Source: Duganella phyllosphaerae | GTDB taxonomy: Bacteria > Pseudomonadota > Gammaproteobacteria > Burkholderiales > Burkholderiaceae_D | DNA length: 64,000 bases | Assembly: GCF_001758785.1 (NCBI RefSeq) | Contig: NZ_LROM01000062.1 | Span: forward strand, 1 to 64,000 | Reading direction: 5' to 3' | Part shown: one piece after another, positions 33,563-42,861 of the stretch | Position numbering within the stretch: the first letter of the stretch is position 1 | Layout: each line of letters opens with the position of its first letter | Translations under genes and position numbers: made by a program | Notes under the pieces: model-generated | What the model was told of the DNA's origin: nothing | The model's database searches: none | Seen by the model: only the letters and a program-made list of their open reading frames with translations

Positions 33563-35425
33563 TCAGTCGAGCTTGAGCGCCCTGGCGACGTCGTCCCACG
33601 CCACCATCTTGAAGTTCTGCGGGCCGTCGGGCAGGCGCTTGTAGCCGTCCTGGATCACCAGCATGCCGTTGCCGTACGGGCCGCCGAAGTTGGCCGAGCT
33701 CACTTCCAGGCCGTCGGTCTCCGACGTGCCGTCGATGCCGGCGGCCAGGTTGTAACCGACCCGGAAGCTGCCGCGCACTTTGTAGGGCGCCTTGGCGTCC
33801 ATCACCAGGTAGCTGTTGTCGCCCTGGCTCGATACCACCAGGTAGTCAGCCTTGGCGCCATGGTAGATGCCCATGCCTTCCACGTCGGCCACCAGTTGCG
33901 GGCCGGCCGGCATGATCATGTCCAGTTTCGCCGGGGCGTCGCCCTTGGCCGAGACGGTCCACACGCCGCGCCGCTCTTCGCCGAGGAACAGGCGGTGGTT
34001 GCGGTCGTCGGCCACGCAGCCTTCGGGCTGGGTCTCGACCTTGAAACGGCGCAGCAGCTTGCCACTGACCTTGTCGCCATCGGCCACGATGCGGTATTGC
34101 AAAAAAGTGCCGTCCTTGTCGTTGATGAACGCTTCCACGCCGCCATCGGCCGGGCGGTACAAGCACATGCCGTAGATGTTTTTGAGGCCGGTATTGAAGG
34201 CGCCGGCGGTGGCCACCGTGCCTTGCGCGTCGATGGTGAAGACCATCACGCTGTTGTCGTCGCGCTGGGTGGCCACTGCCACGTCGAGCTGGCGGTTGCC
34301 GATCTTGACGTCCTGGCGCACATCGACATTGTTCAGGCGGCCCACTTCCAGCAGTTGCAACTGCTTGCCTTGCAGGTTGTACACCAGCAGGCCCTGCTTC
34401 TTGTTGGTGCCGAGGATGCGCGCGCCTTGCGGGTCGCTGGCGTTGCGCCAGATGGCCGGATCGTCGGCAGCGTCGCCGGTGCGGGCGACCGGTTCGGTCT
34501 GGGCGCGCGGCATGATGATGGCCTTGCCATCGGCCTTGGGCGCGGTGGCGGTCCACGCTGGCGTGCGCACTTGCCAGCCGGCCGCTTCCTCGCCGCCGAT
34601 GGCCAGTTGCAGCTTGCCGTCGGCGGTCGTGGTGACTGCCAGCTGTTCGGCGCCCTTGATGGCGGTGTCGGTGGCGGACACGGTGCTCCACTTTCCGGCC
34701 TCGTGGCGCAGCAGGTGCAGCTGCTTGCCCTTGGCGTCGAGCACGGCCACCCCGCCGGGCAGGATGAACAGTGCGCCCGCGCCTTTTTCCAGCGTGCCGT
34801 ACGGTTTTTTCAGCAGTACCGCTTCGCGGTGCGGGCCGCCCTCGGCGTCGGCGTTATAGGCCCACAGGCCGGCGCCTTCTTCGCTGATCAGCAGCTGGTG
34901 GCTGGTATCGTCCGCGCGGCAGTGCTTGCTGTGCGGTGGCAGGGCCAGCTTGCGCACCGGCAGGCGCTGTTCGCCGTTGATCACCCATTGCTCGGCCTGG
35001 CCATCCTTGGCGACCAGGAACAGGTGGTCCAGTTGCTGGGCGTCGCGGTACAGGCAGGCGGTTTCGATGCCGAAGGCGGGAGCGGGAAACGGCGCCTGGG
35101 CGGTGAGGGTGCCGGCGGCGGTATCGACCAGGATGGGCACGGCTTGCTCGGCGTTGGCATCGACGATCACGGCCAGGGTGTTGTTGCCGAGCGGGCGGGT
35201 GTCGAGGTGCTTGGCGCGCACGGTGAGGTGGGCGCGCTCGGTGCCGTCTGCGGCCAGCAGGCGCAGGGCGGTTTTGTCGAGGGCGAGCCAGTTGCCGTTG
35301 GGGAGGGCTGCCAGTTCATGGGCGTGGGTGGTGGGGCCGGGAATGGTGGGGCCGGGGATGGTGGCGGCTTGGGCTGCGGTGGTGAGGGCCAGGGTGATGG
35401 CGATTGCGATGAGTGACGGTTTCAT
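33563..35425 (-). CDS. beta-propeller phytase, dual-domain
   Basis: 620 residues with signal peptide (about 1-20). The C-terminal half from about 315 is a standard beta-propeller (BPP) phytase: DAADDPAIWRN, ILGTNKKQGLLVYNLQGKQL, NNVDVRQDV, CLYRPADGGVEAFINDKDG, PEGCVADDRNHRLFLGEE, GPQLVADVEGMGIY and SSQGDNSYLV, all with the acidic residues that hold calcium. The N-terminal half is a diverged propeller with fewer ligands, as in known two-domain phytases. It hydrolyses phytate to lower inositol phosphates. It is 211 bases downstream of a TonB receptor on the same strand, and a Pho-box promoter precedes that receptor. Confidence 0.93.
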   Translation of the reverse strand: MKPSLIAIAITLALTTAAQAATIPGPTIPGPTTHAHELAALPNGNWLALDKTALRLLAADGTERAHLTVRAKHLDTRPLGNNTLAVIVDANAEQAVPILVDTAAGTLTAQAPFPAPAFGIETACLYRDAQQLDHLFLVAKDGQAEQWVINGEQRLPVRKLALPPHSKHCRADDTSHQLLISEEGAGLWAYNADAEGGPHREAVLLKKPYGTLEKGAGALFILPGGVAVLDAKGKQLHLLRHEAGKWSTVSATDTAIKGAEQLAVTTTADGKLQLAIGGEEAAGWQVRTPAWTATAPKADGKAIIMPRAQTEPVARTGDAADDPAIWRNASDPQGARILGTNKKQGLLVYNLQGKQLQLLEVGRLNNVDVRQDVKIGNRQLDVAVATQRDDNSVMVFTIDAQGTVATAGAFNTGLKNIYGMCLYRPADGGVEAFINDKDGTFLQYRIVADGDKVSGKLLRRFKVETQPEGCVADDRNHRLFLGEERRGVWTVSAKGDAPAKLDMIMPAGPQLVADVEGMGIYHGAKADYLVVSSQGDNSYLVMDAKAPYKVRGSFRVGYNLAAGIDGTSETDGLEVSSANFGGPYGNGMLVIQDGYKRLPDGPQNFKMVAWDDVARALKLD

Positions 35426-35456
35426 TTTTTTGTTGGCGCGTGGGCGCTTGCTCGGT

Positions 35457-35487
35457 ATTGGATCCCCGCCTGCGCAGGGATGACGGC
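35457..35487 (+). repeat. REP-like element, copy 1
   Basis: ATTGGATCCCCGCCTGCGCA continuing GGGATGACGGC is a short imperfect inverted repeat (CCCCGCCTGCGCAGGG core) of the kind scattered between genes in betaproteobacteria. It lies in the 211-base gap between the receptor and the phytase. Confidence 0.6.
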
Positions 35488-35546
35488 TTTTGGGGCGGCG
35501 GCTGGCGGCCGGCGTTCACGGCTGGCGGCTGGCGCTGTCCGGCTGC

Positions 35547-35595
35547 ATTGGACTCCCGCTTGCGCGGCGGTCCGCTGTTACGGGATGACGGCTTT
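35547..35595 (+). repeat. REP-like element, copy 2 (degenerate)
   Basis: Begins ATTGGACTCCCGCTTGCGCGG and ends GGGATGACGGCTTT, like copy 1, but with about 17 extra bases in the middle. Confidence 0.5.
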
Positions 35596-35636
35596 ACGGT
35601 TGGGGGCTCGCGGTGGATTGCGAGCCGATTCCCGGT

Positions 35637-38216
35637 TTAGAACAGGCTCACTTTCAAGCTCAGCTTGTAGGTGCGGCCGTATTGTTCGTATTGGGCGTTG
35701 TACGCCTTGCTGCCCAGGTAAGTGTAGTATTTCTCGTTGTTCAGGTTGGCCGCTTCCAGGTTCAGCTGCATTTGCCTGGTCAGCTGGTATGACAGCGAAA
35801 AATCGACCTGCTTCTGGCTGTCCACGATGCGGTCCTGGCCGGCGTCGAGGATGTCGTCGCCCATTTCCAGCAGGTAAGGCGACTTGTAGTTGACGGCGAT
35901 GCGGGTGGACAGCGGGCCTTGTTCGTAGCCCAGCATCAGGTTCATCACGCGGTTCGACTGGCCCGGCAGGTGGATGCTGCGTGCACGCATGGCGCCGACG
36001 GCCTGGTCGTAGCGGGCCACGTTGGCTTTCGAGCGGGTCAGGCTGCCGTTGGCGCCGAACACCAGGTTGTTGAATGGCGCCGGCAACATGCGCAGCGGCT
36101 GGTTGTACGACAGTTCCAGGCCCTTGACGCTGGCCTGGTCGCCGTTGGCGTAGGTGATCGCCGAAGTGTAGCCGGCCCAGGCGCCGCTGCCGGCCAGGTT
36201 GGTGGTGTAGGTGAAGTTCTTGATGTCCTTGTGGAACACGTAGGCCGACACCGCGCCATCGTCGCCCAGCACCCGTTCGATACCGAGGTCGAGATTGGTC
36301 GATTTCAGTGGCGCCAGGTCGGGGTTGCCGATGGTCGCTTCGGTGTCGCTCGATTGGCTGATGCCGGGTTTGAGCTGGTCGAAGTTGGCGCGCACTACCG
36401 AGTGGGTCCAGGCGCCGCGCACGCTGGTTTTGCCGTCGAGGTCGTAGCGGGCTTGCAGGGTGGGCAGCCAGTCGGTGTACGAGCGCTGGCGCTGCACCGG
36501 CGTGAAGCTTTCTTCTTCCTCGTTAACGCTGGTGCCAGCCGCCTTGAAGCGCGTGTGCTCGGCGCGCACGCCGGCCAGCAGGTGCCAGTTGTCGAGGTCG
36601 TAGCTGTGTTGCAGGTAGGCGGCGTCGATGTCTTCGTGCAGGCCGTAATCGTCCACGGTGGAATCGACCAGCACGCGGGCGTTGGCACGGTTCAAGCCGG
36701 CCACCAGTTGGCGGATTGCGCCTGGGTTGATGGCGTTGCCGATGCGGCCCAGTTTGAAGTCGAGCTGTTCGCCGGTAATGTAGCTGGTCAGCGCAGTGCT
36801 GGCGCCGCCGATCTGCGAGCTGCTGTACGACCACGCTTCGGTATTGTTGTCCTTTTCGCGGCGGCTCGTCTTGGCGCCGAACTTGAACTTGCCGGTGCCT
36901 TCGCCGAGGTCGTACTTGCGGCCGAGGTCGAAGCGGAGATGGCGTTCCTTGTCGGTGGCGTCGCCTTGTTTGAGGGCGATCGAGTTGAGCTTGTACTTGC
37001 TGGCGTCGTACAGCGACTCAGGGCCGGTCAGGCGCGGGATATCGGTGCCGGTAAAGCCCACGCCGGCAAAGTTGCTGCTGCCACGGAAGCGGGCGTCGTT
37101 GATCGACTCGGGCGCGTCGTCGGTGGCGCGGCTGATGCCGCCCGAGACTTCCAGCTTCCAGCGGTCCCACTTCTGCTCGGTACCGGCCACGACCGAGCTG
37201 ATGGTCTGGGTGTATTTGCGCTGGCGCAGGCGGCGTTCGCCACGGGCGGTGGCGGTGGCGCCTTCGGCCACGCTGCCGCCGGCGACATTGCTGATGGTCA
37301 GGCGGTCGCGCACTTCGTCGTCGCTGAAGTCGCTGATGAAGCTGCGCAGGAAGTACTTGCTGTGCTCGTCGCCGTGATAGTCGAGATTGATGGCGGCGGC
37401 GCGGCGTTCGCGCGTGGGCAGGTAGTCGCGCAGTTCCACGCCCGATAGTTTACCGGGGTTGTTACCCTCCCAGGCGCCGCCGGTTTCCACGTTGTCGGAA
37501 CCGAACTCTCGCTTCTCGAAACTGATGCCGCCGGCCACGCCCAGCTTGCCGTCCATGAAACGGTCGGCAAACAGCATGCTGGCGTTGGGGCTGGTCTTGC
37601 CGATGTTCTGGTCGCGGCTGGCGCCGATCGAACCGGACAACAGCTTGCCGGGCAGGTCGAACGCCGACAGGGTTTTCACCTCGACGGTGCCGCCCAGCGA
37701 GTTGGCGTCCTGGTCGGGCGTCAAGGTCTTGCTCACTTCCAGCGAGCGGATCAGGCCGGCCGGCAGCACGTCCAGCGCCACCGCGCGCCGGCCCGCTTCG
37801 GGTGACGGCACCAGCGCGCCGTTGATGGTGACGGCATTCAGGTCGGGACCGAGGCCGCGCACGCTCACGTAGCGGCCTTCGCCCTGGTCGCGCTGCACCG
37901 ACACGCCCGGCAGGCGCGCCAGTGCTTCGGCGGCATTCTTGTCCGGCAGGCCGCCAATGTCGTCGCTGCTGATCACGCTCACGATATTGTCTGCCTTCTC
38001 TTGCGCGGCGATGGCGTTGCGCAAGCTCGAGCGCTGACCGGCGATGACCACGCTGTTGGCGGCGGTTACCAGCGCAGCATTGGCGCCGTTGGCGCCGTCG
38101 AGTGGCACGGCGGTCTGGGCGCTGGCGCAGCTCAGGCCGGCCAGCATGGCCAGCACGCCGAGCGTCAGGGCATTCAGGCGGGGAAGGGTGGAGAGGTGAG
38201 GAGCAGTGGTTGTCAT
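35637..38216 (-). CDS. TonB-dependent receptor of the phytase locus
   Basis: 859 residues with signal peptide (about 1-33). The plug (about 50-200) has SRGLGPDLN-like SVRGLGPDLNAVTINGALV, DVLPAGLIRSLEVSKTLTPD and SLGGTVEVKT. A 22-strand barrel follows, ending in Phe (LSLKVSLF) with the TonB C-terminal box NLNNEKYYTYLG. The class is that of oligomer receptors in Xanthomonas/Caulobacter. It is upstream of the phytase on the same strand and preceded by a Pho-box promoter, so phytate or inositol phosphate uptake is the likely task. Confidence 0.93.
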   Translation of the reverse strand: MTTTAPHLSTLPRLNALTLGVLAMLAGLSCASAQTAVPLDGANGANAALVTAANSVVIAGQRSSLRNAIAAQEKADNIVSVISSDDIGGLPDKNAAEALARLPGVSVQRDQGEGRYVSVRGLGPDLNAVTINGALVPSPEAGRRAVALDVLPAGLIRSLEVSKTLTPDQDANSLGGTVEVKTLSAFDLPGKLLSGSIGASRDQNIGKTSPNASMLFADRFMDGKLGVAGGISFEKREFGSDNVETGGAWEGNNPGKLSGVELRDYLPTRERRAAAINLDYHGDEHSKYFLRSFISDFSDDEVRDRLTISNVAGGSVAEGATATARGERRLRQRKYTQTISSVVAGTEQKWDRWKLEVSGGISRATDDAPESINDARFRGSSNFAGVGFTGTDIPRLTGPESLYDASKYKLNSIALKQGDATDKERHLRFDLGRKYDLGEGTGKFKFGAKTSRREKDNNTEAWSYSSSQIGGASTALTSYITGEQLDFKLGRIGNAINPGAIRQLVAGLNRANARVLVDSTVDDYGLHEDIDAAYLQHSYDLDNWHLLAGVRAEHTRFKAAGTSVNEEEESFTPVQRQRSYTDWLPTLQARYDLDGKTSVRGAWTHSVVRANFDQLKPGISQSSDTEATIGNPDLAPLKSTNLDLGIERVLGDDGAVSAYVFHKDIKNFTYTTNLAGSGAWAGYTSAITYANGDQASVKGLELSYNQPLRMLPAPFNNLVFGANGSLTRSKANVARYDQAVGAMRARSIHLPGQSNRVMNLMLGYEQGPLSTRIAVNYKSPYLLEMGDDILDAGQDRIVDSQKQVDFSLSYQLTRQMQLNLEAANLNNEKYYTYLGSKAYNAQYEQYGRTYKLSLKVSLF

Positions 38217-38598
38217 GGCGTACCGTGGATTGGATTGCGTGGATGAGGGAACGCTGCGGATTCTAGGGATGCTTTATGTCACTTGCATGACAGGCCGCGA
38301 CGGGCCGGGCGCAAAAGCGCCGCCATGGCGCGCGCGGCGGCGCCGGGTGAGCTCGATTGACCTGCCGCAGATTGCGCTGGTTTGCGCTCGCCGCCTGTCG
38401 CGGGCTGCTGCTGATGGGTAATTTATCCGTGCGTGCTGCAGGTCTGTGCTGGCGACCTTCGCCATCGGGCAACCGGTGAGCCGTAATGACCTGTCCCCGC
38501 TGCGGTGTTGTGTATTTGCCCATCTGTGGCTTTGTCACACGGCGGTCATGTGCGGGCGCTAAGCTGCCGCCGCAGTACCCACGTTCCGGTAAAACCCC
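38217..38598. other. divergent intergenic region between the TonB receptor and the GGDEF-like gene
   Basis: 382 bases without a gene. The left part holds the Pho box and -10 of the receptor. The rest is GC-rich with a strong palindromic patch around 38300-38350 (GGCGCAAAAGCGCC). The promoter of the plus-strand gene was not identified. Confidence 0.5.
38260..38293 (-). promoter_or_regulatory. Pho-box type promoter of the TonB receptor-phytase pair
   Basis: On the minus strand, CTGTCAT-GCAA-GTGACAT (38293-38276) matches the 7-4-7 PhoB box, first half exact and second 5 of 7. Exactly 10 bases downstream is TAGAAT (38265-38260), 5 of 6 to the -10 consensus, with no -35: the layout of activated pho promoters. 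The -10 is about 45 bases before the receptor ATG. The motif also contains an inverted repeat TGTCA-N6-TGACA, so another regulator is not excluded. Confidence 0.6.
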
Positions 38599-39555
38599 AT
38601 GCTGCAATTGCACCGCTCCACCCTGATCGCTTCCTGCCTGGCGCTGGTCGCCTGCCTGTTCCTGTATGCCACCCTGGGCATCGCCAAGCCGTTCCACATG
38701 TGGAAGTGGACCGACATCGTCAGCGAAGGCGGTACCGCCGTCATGGCCGCCAGCTGGGTGTTGTTCACCCTGAGCAGCCGCCCCGGCGGCCTGGTCACGC
38801 GGCTGCTGGCCGGCGGCCTGGCGATGATCATGGTCGGCTCGTTTGCCGATTGCATGGACGAATTTTTCGCCATCAGCAAGGCGGCCCGGTGGGACCACTG
38901 GCTCGAGATGCTGGTGCCGCTGGGCATGCTGGTGCTGACCTGCGGCATGTATTACTGGCGCCACGAGCAGTTCCGCCTCAACGAGCATTTGCAAAAGCGC
39001 GAGCGCCTGTTCCGCGACCACCGCGCGTTCGATCGCATCACCCAGCTGGCCAATGCCGACTACCTGCGCCGCCAGATCCGCCTCGAACAGGCGCAGCGGC
39101 CGGGCCGGCCCTGCGCGCTGGTGCTGCTCGATATCGACCGCTTCCACCTGATCAACCGTGAATTCGGCCAGCGCGAAGGCGACCGCGTGTTGCAGGCTGT
39201 CGGCCACATGTTGCTGCTCAACCTGCGCAACGACGACCTGCTGTGCCGCTACGCCGGCGACCGCTTTGCGCTGCTGCTGCCCGACACCGGCGTGGCCGAG
39301 GCTGAAGCAATGGCGCGCCACCTGGCGGCGATGGTGGGGCAGATGCGCCACCACGCCAAGCATGGGCAAGTTGCGATCAGCGTGCGCCATGCCAGCGCCA
39401 GCGCGGAGGCCGATGCCGACGTGCTGCTGGCGGAACTGGGGCGAATGTTGGCGGCGTCGGCGCAGGCTGCGCCAGCATCGTCGGCGCAGTCCGATCAGTG
39501 GCAGCAGTCGCCTCGATCGACACACGCGGCCGCTGTCGCCGGCGCTTCAGCGTGA
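38599..39555 (+). CDS. membrane protein with degenerate GGDEF domain
   Basis: 318 residues. Four hydrophobic segments (about 8-28, 38-58, 62-84, 96-118) precede a short coiled linker and a GGDEF-fold domain (about 150-290) with DIDRFHLINREFGQREGDRVL. The signature is AGDRF (residues 219-223) in place of GGDEF, so the Glu that positions metal/GTP is Arg and the first Gly is Ala. No cyclase activity is expected; it may bind nucleotide or act as a sensor. The stop TGA overlaps the GTG start of an AraC gene. Confidence 0.82.
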   Translation: MLQLHRSTLIASCLALVACLFLYATLGIAKPFHMWKWTDIVSEGGTAVMAASWVLFTLSSRPGGLVTRLLAGGLAMIMVGSFADCMDEFFAISKAARWDHWLEMLVPLGMLVLTCGMYYWRHEQFRLNEHLQKRERLFRDHRAFDRITQLANADYLRRQIRLEQAQRPGRPCALVLLDIDRFHLINREFGQREGDRVLQAVGHMLLLNLRNDDLLCRYAGDRFALLLPDTGVAEAEAMARHLAAMVGQMRHHAKHGQVAISVRHASASAEADADVLLAELGRMLAASAQAAPASSAQSDQWQQSPRSTHAAAVAGASA

Positions 39556-40595
39556 TCGCCTACCGCCAGGTCGGCGAGTCGTTCATCGTCGCGCGCCACC
39601 AGCCGGCGCTGCTGCTCGACTACGCGCGCAGCCAGGACCTGGGCGGTGAGCAACTGCTGCGCGGCACCGGCCTGCCCGACGACGACCCGCCGGCCGCGCA
39701 CGTGCTGCTGGCGCCGCAGCAATACCTGCAATTGCTGGCCAACGTGATGCGCGGCCTGGCCAGCAGCGACACCAGTTTTATGCTGGGCCAGCAAATGCTG
39801 CCCGGCCACTACGGTGCGCTCAGCCACGCCTTGCTACAGGCGCAGAACCTGCGCCAGGCACTCGATATCCTGTGCGCCGGCCATGCACGCCTGTGCCCGC
39901 TGCTGACGCCGCGCTGGCGCGAGGAAGGTACGCAGGGTGGACCTCATGGCAGCATGGCCGTGCTGTACTGGACCGACAGCTTCGGCGCACCGAGCCAGTT
40001 GCCGGCGCTGGTGGAAATGCACATGACCGCCGTCACGGCCATGTGCCGCTGGCTCGGCGGCGAGCGCCTGCCTTGGCGCTACTGCATCAATCGCAGCGCG
40101 CCGGCGCACGTGGAACAGCACCAGGCGCACCTGGGCAGCGACCTGCGCTTCAACTGCCAGTTCGACGCCATGCTGATCGACCCGCTGTGGCTCGATCGGC
40201 CGTGGCCCCGCGGCAATGCGCTGGCGGCAGCCACGGCGTTGCAGGATGTGGCGGGCGAGGCGCCGGCACTGGTGCCGAGCCTGCTGACGGCGCTGTACGA
40301 CTACCTGCTCGATAACATTCGGCTGGGGCCGACCTTGGAGGGCAGTGCGGCCGCGTTCGGCGTCAGTCCGGCCACCTTCAAGCGCCACCTGGCGCGCCAC
40401 GGCAGCCACTTCCAGGCCGAGCTGGACCAGGTGCGCGCGCACGTGGCGATCCACCTGTTCCAGGTGCGCGGCTATGACAACGAGGCGGTGGCGCAGTACC
40501 TGGGCTTCCACGACGCCACCAACTTCCGCCGCTCGTTCAAGCGCTGGACCGGGTTGGTGCCGAGCTTGCTCAGGGATGCGTTGTTGCGGGGGTGA
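39552..40595 (+). CDS. AraC-family regulator coupled to the GGDEF-like gene
   Basis: 347 residues from GTG 39552, overlapping the upstream TGA as GTGA; a start 54 bases upstream is less likely. The N-terminal domain (LLDYARSQDLGGEQLLRGTG, ISPEQYL-like LAPQQYLQLLANVMRGL) is of the OruR/ArgR-type ligand-binding kind. C-terminal HTH_18: AAAFGVSPATFKRHLARHGS and DNEAVAQYLGFHDATNFRR then FKRWTG. It may respond to a signal sensed by the membrane partner. Its 3' end overlaps the convergent gene by 26 bases. Confidence 0.88.
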   Translation: MIAYRQVGESFIVARHQPALLLDYARSQDLGGEQLLRGTGLPDDDPPAAHVLLAPQQYLQLLANVMRGLASSDTSFMLGQQMLPGHYGALSHALLQAQNLRQALDILCAGHARLCPLLTPRWREEGTQGGPHGSMAVLYWTDSFGAPSQLPALVEMHMTAVTAMCRWLGGERLPWRYCINRSAPAHVEQHQAHLGSDLRFNCQFDAMLIDPLWLDRPWPRGNALAAATALQDVAGEAPALVPSLLTALYDYLLDNIRLGPTLEGSAAAFGVSPATFKRHLARHGSHFQAELDQVRAHVAIHLFQVRGYDNEAVAQYLGFHDATNFRRSFKRWTGLVPSLLRDALLRG

Positions 40596-41505
40596 CCTCG
40601 CCCTCGAGGTGGTACAGCGCTTCCTGGCTCAGGTCCGGTTCGAGCGACTCGGGCGGCAGTGACACCAGCGGGCGGTCCATCGGCATGGGGAACGGTTTTG
40701 GCGCTGGCACGGGCCGGGCCGCCACCAGCGGTTTCGGTGCCGGTTCGCCGTTGAGCTCGAAGGTGATGAGGGTATCGTCGGGCCATTTGCCGTCGCCGAG
40801 CGGGGCGTTGAATTCCAGGTCCTTGCCATTGCCAGCCTTGACCTGCTGGCGCGAGCCGGCCGTGTAGGTGATGCGGTCGTACGGCGCGGGTGCGTCGAAC
40901 ACCTTGCCCTCGTCGCGCTCGCATGGGCCCTTTTCAAACCAGCTCTTGGCGTCGAGCATCAAGCGTTCGCGCAACATGTCTTTTTTCAGGATCCTGACCT
41001 GGACTTCGCACGCCAGCCGCAGGTCGCCCAGGCGCAGCACGTTGGGCGGCAGGTCGGGCGTGCGCACGTAGACGATCGGGTGCTGGTACAGGCCTGACGG
41101 AAAGCGCCGGCTCATCACCACGTACGCGCCGTCGGACCGGGCGCGCTCGTTCGGTGGCAGCACAAAGCTCAGGTCGGGCGCCAGCGGCAGCGGCACCGAC
41201 CAGCCCTTGACGGCGATGGCGGCGCTGGAGTCTTCGGTCACGCCATCCTTGACCTTGGGCGGCAGCATGCCCTTGGGCATCTTGTAGCGCATGGTAGCGC
41301 CCGGCGCCAGTCGCGAGCTGAGGCGCTCGAACGTGTCGACGCCGGCTTCCAGCCCCTTGTAGCTCCAGGCCATCTGGACGGTGCCGGACTGCAGCGGGCC
41401 GATGACCGTGACGGCGGCGTCGCCGAGCGGGGAGGGGGCTTGCGCGCCGGCGCCCTGGTGTACCAGGAGCAGCGCGGCCAGGGTGATAGTCGTTAGATTA
41501 TGCAT
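40570..41505 (-). CDS. exported hypothetical protein
   Basis: 311 residues with a signal peptide (about 1-22, ending GAGAQA). No family recognised. Features: MRYKMPKGMLPPKVKDG, two Cys (LACEVQVRI, KGPCERDEG) likely in a disulfide, and a Pro-rich tail (PVPAPKPFPMPMDRP). Periplasmic or secreted. Its last 26 bases overlap the convergent AraC gene. It is 25 bases downstream of the aminotransferase on the same strand, so could be co-transcribed. Confidence 0.72.
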   Translation of the reverse strand: MHNLTTITLAALLLVHQGAGAQAPSPLGDAAVTVIGPLQSGTVQMAWSYKGLEAGVDTFERLSSRLAPGATMRYKMPKGMLPPKVKDGVTEDSSAAIAVKGWSVPLPLAPDLSFVLPPNERARSDGAYVVMSRRFPSGLYQHPIVYVRTPDLPPNVLRLGDLRLACEVQVRILKKDMLRERLMLDAKSWFEKGPCERDEGKVFDAPAPYDRITYTAGSRQQVKAGNGKDLEFNAPLGDGKWPDDTLITFELNGEPAPKPLVAARPVPAPKPFPMPMDRPLVSLPPESLEPDLSQEALYHLEGEVTPATTHP

Positions 41506-41530
41506 TGTTACGCATTGTTTTTATCAGGTT

Positions 41531-42667
41531 TTAGCGGGCAGCCTGCGCCGCAAACCACGGCTGCAGGCGGGCGATGGCATCGACGATTTGCGGTGTGGAC
41601 ACGGCAAAACTCATGCGGAAGAAATGGCGGCCGTCCACCGGGTCGAAGTCGATGCCCGGGGCGGTGGCCACGCCGGTGTCCTGCAACAGGCGCTGGCAAA
41701 AGTCCAGGCTGTCGTCGGTCAGGTGGGCGATGCTGGCATAAATATAGAACGCGCCGTCGGGCGGGGCGATGGCGCGCAGGCCCAGGTCGGGCAGCGCGGC
41801 CAGCAGCAGGCGGCGGTTTTCCGCGTACACGTGCAGGTGGCTGTCGAGTTCGGCCAGGTCGTCGAAGGCGGCCAGCGCCGCGTGCTGGCTCAGCGACGGC
41901 GCGGTCAGGAACAGGTTGCCGCAGTAAGCCTGCGCACGGGCCACGTGATCCGGCGGCACCAGCAACCAGCCCAGGCGCCAGCCGGCCATGCTGAAGTACT
42001 TGGAAAAACTGCTCACCACCAGCGCCTCCGGTGCGTAGGCCAGGATGGTCTGGGCCGGCGCCACGTAGCTCAGGCCGTGGTAGATCTCGTCCGAGATGAT
42101 GCGGATGCCGCGTTCGCGGCACACCTCGGCAATCGCGGCCAGTTCCTCGGCGGCGATCAGGGTGCCGGTGGGATTGGCCGGGCTGGCGATGATCACGGCG
42201 GCGGGCGCCGGTTCGAGCGCGGCCAGCGCAGCGGCGGTGAGCTGGTAGCGCACTTCGGGACCGCAGGCGATTTCCACCGGTTGCAGGTGCAACGCTTTCA
42301 AGGCATTGCGGTAGGCCACGTAGCCGGGCCGCGCCAGCGCCACGCGGTCGCCGGGAGAAAACAGGGAATTCAAGGCCAGCACCAGTGCCGGCGACGCGCC
42401 GCAAGTGAGCACGAAGCGTTCGGCATCGACCGTCACGCCGTAACGCTCCTGGTAGTGGCGCGCCAGGCGCTGCTTGAGCGGCGCGCTTTCCCAGTAGCCC
42501 ATGGCGTCGTCGTCCAGCACCGCGTGCGCGCGGGCAATCGCCGCCGGCGGCGCGCCGGTGGACGGCTGGCCGAATTCCATGTGAATAATGGAACGGCCCT
42601 GCGCCTTGAGGGCGTGGGCCAGGCGGCTGATGGCGATGGCGTGGAACGGTTCGAGTTGGGCTTGCAT
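41531..42667 (-). CDS. class I/II PLP-dependent aminotransferase
   Basis: 378 residues. Fold-type I signatures: EFGQPSTGAPPAAI (N-terminal substrate loop), ASPANPTGTL, ISDEIYHGLSY with the Asp/Tyr that hold PLP, and SSFSKYFSMAGWRLGW where the Lys forms the Schiff base; RMSFAVS carries the carboxylate-binding Arg. Close relatives transaminate aspartate, aromatic amino acids or alanine; substrate is not decidable. Cytosolic. Divergent to the DUF748 gene. Confidence 0.93.
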   Translation of the reverse strand: MQAQLEPFHAIAISRLAHALKAQGRSIIHMEFGQPSTGAPPAAIARAHAVLDDDAMGYWESAPLKQRLARHYQERYGVTVDAERFVLTCGASPALVLALNSLFSPGDRVALARPGYVAYRNALKALHLQPVEIACGPEVRYQLTAAALAALEPAPAAVIIASPANPTGTLIAAEELAAIAEVCRERGIRIISDEIYHGLSYVAPAQTILAYAPEALVVSSFSKYFSMAGWRLGWLLVPPDHVARAQAYCGNLFLTAPSLSQHAALAAFDDLAELDSHLHVYAENRRLLLAALPDLGLRAIAPPDGAFYIYASIAHLTDDSLDFCQRLLQDTGVATAPGIDFDPVDGRHFFRMSFAVSTPQIVDAIARLQPWFAAQAAR

Positions 42668-42820
42668 ACTGTTGCTTTTTACGTCACGAGTCGGCGATTT
42701 TCGTATTGTAAGCCCTGCACGAATTACTTGGCGGACTCGGCGGGCGCTACGGTGCCAGTCATCACGTCGCTCTCGCCCCCCGTGCCAGCGGCCTGCTGGT
42801 CGATCGCGCCAGGCAGGGAA

Positions 42821-42826
42821 TATAAT
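42821..42826 (+). promoter_or_regulatory. -10 element upstream of the DUF748 gene
   Basis: TATAAT, 36 bases before the ATG. No good -35 is seen at the 17-base distance (CTGGTCG region). Confidence 0.5.
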
Positions 42827-42861
42827 GCCGGTTGTTGCAACTTTGTATAGATGAGCGGGCG

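Noticed and set aside
33860..35416. 518-codon open frame on the plus strand
   Set aside because: Antisense shadow of the phytase gene.
35919..37448. 509-codon open frame on the plus strand
   Set aside because: Antisense shadow of the TonB receptor gene.
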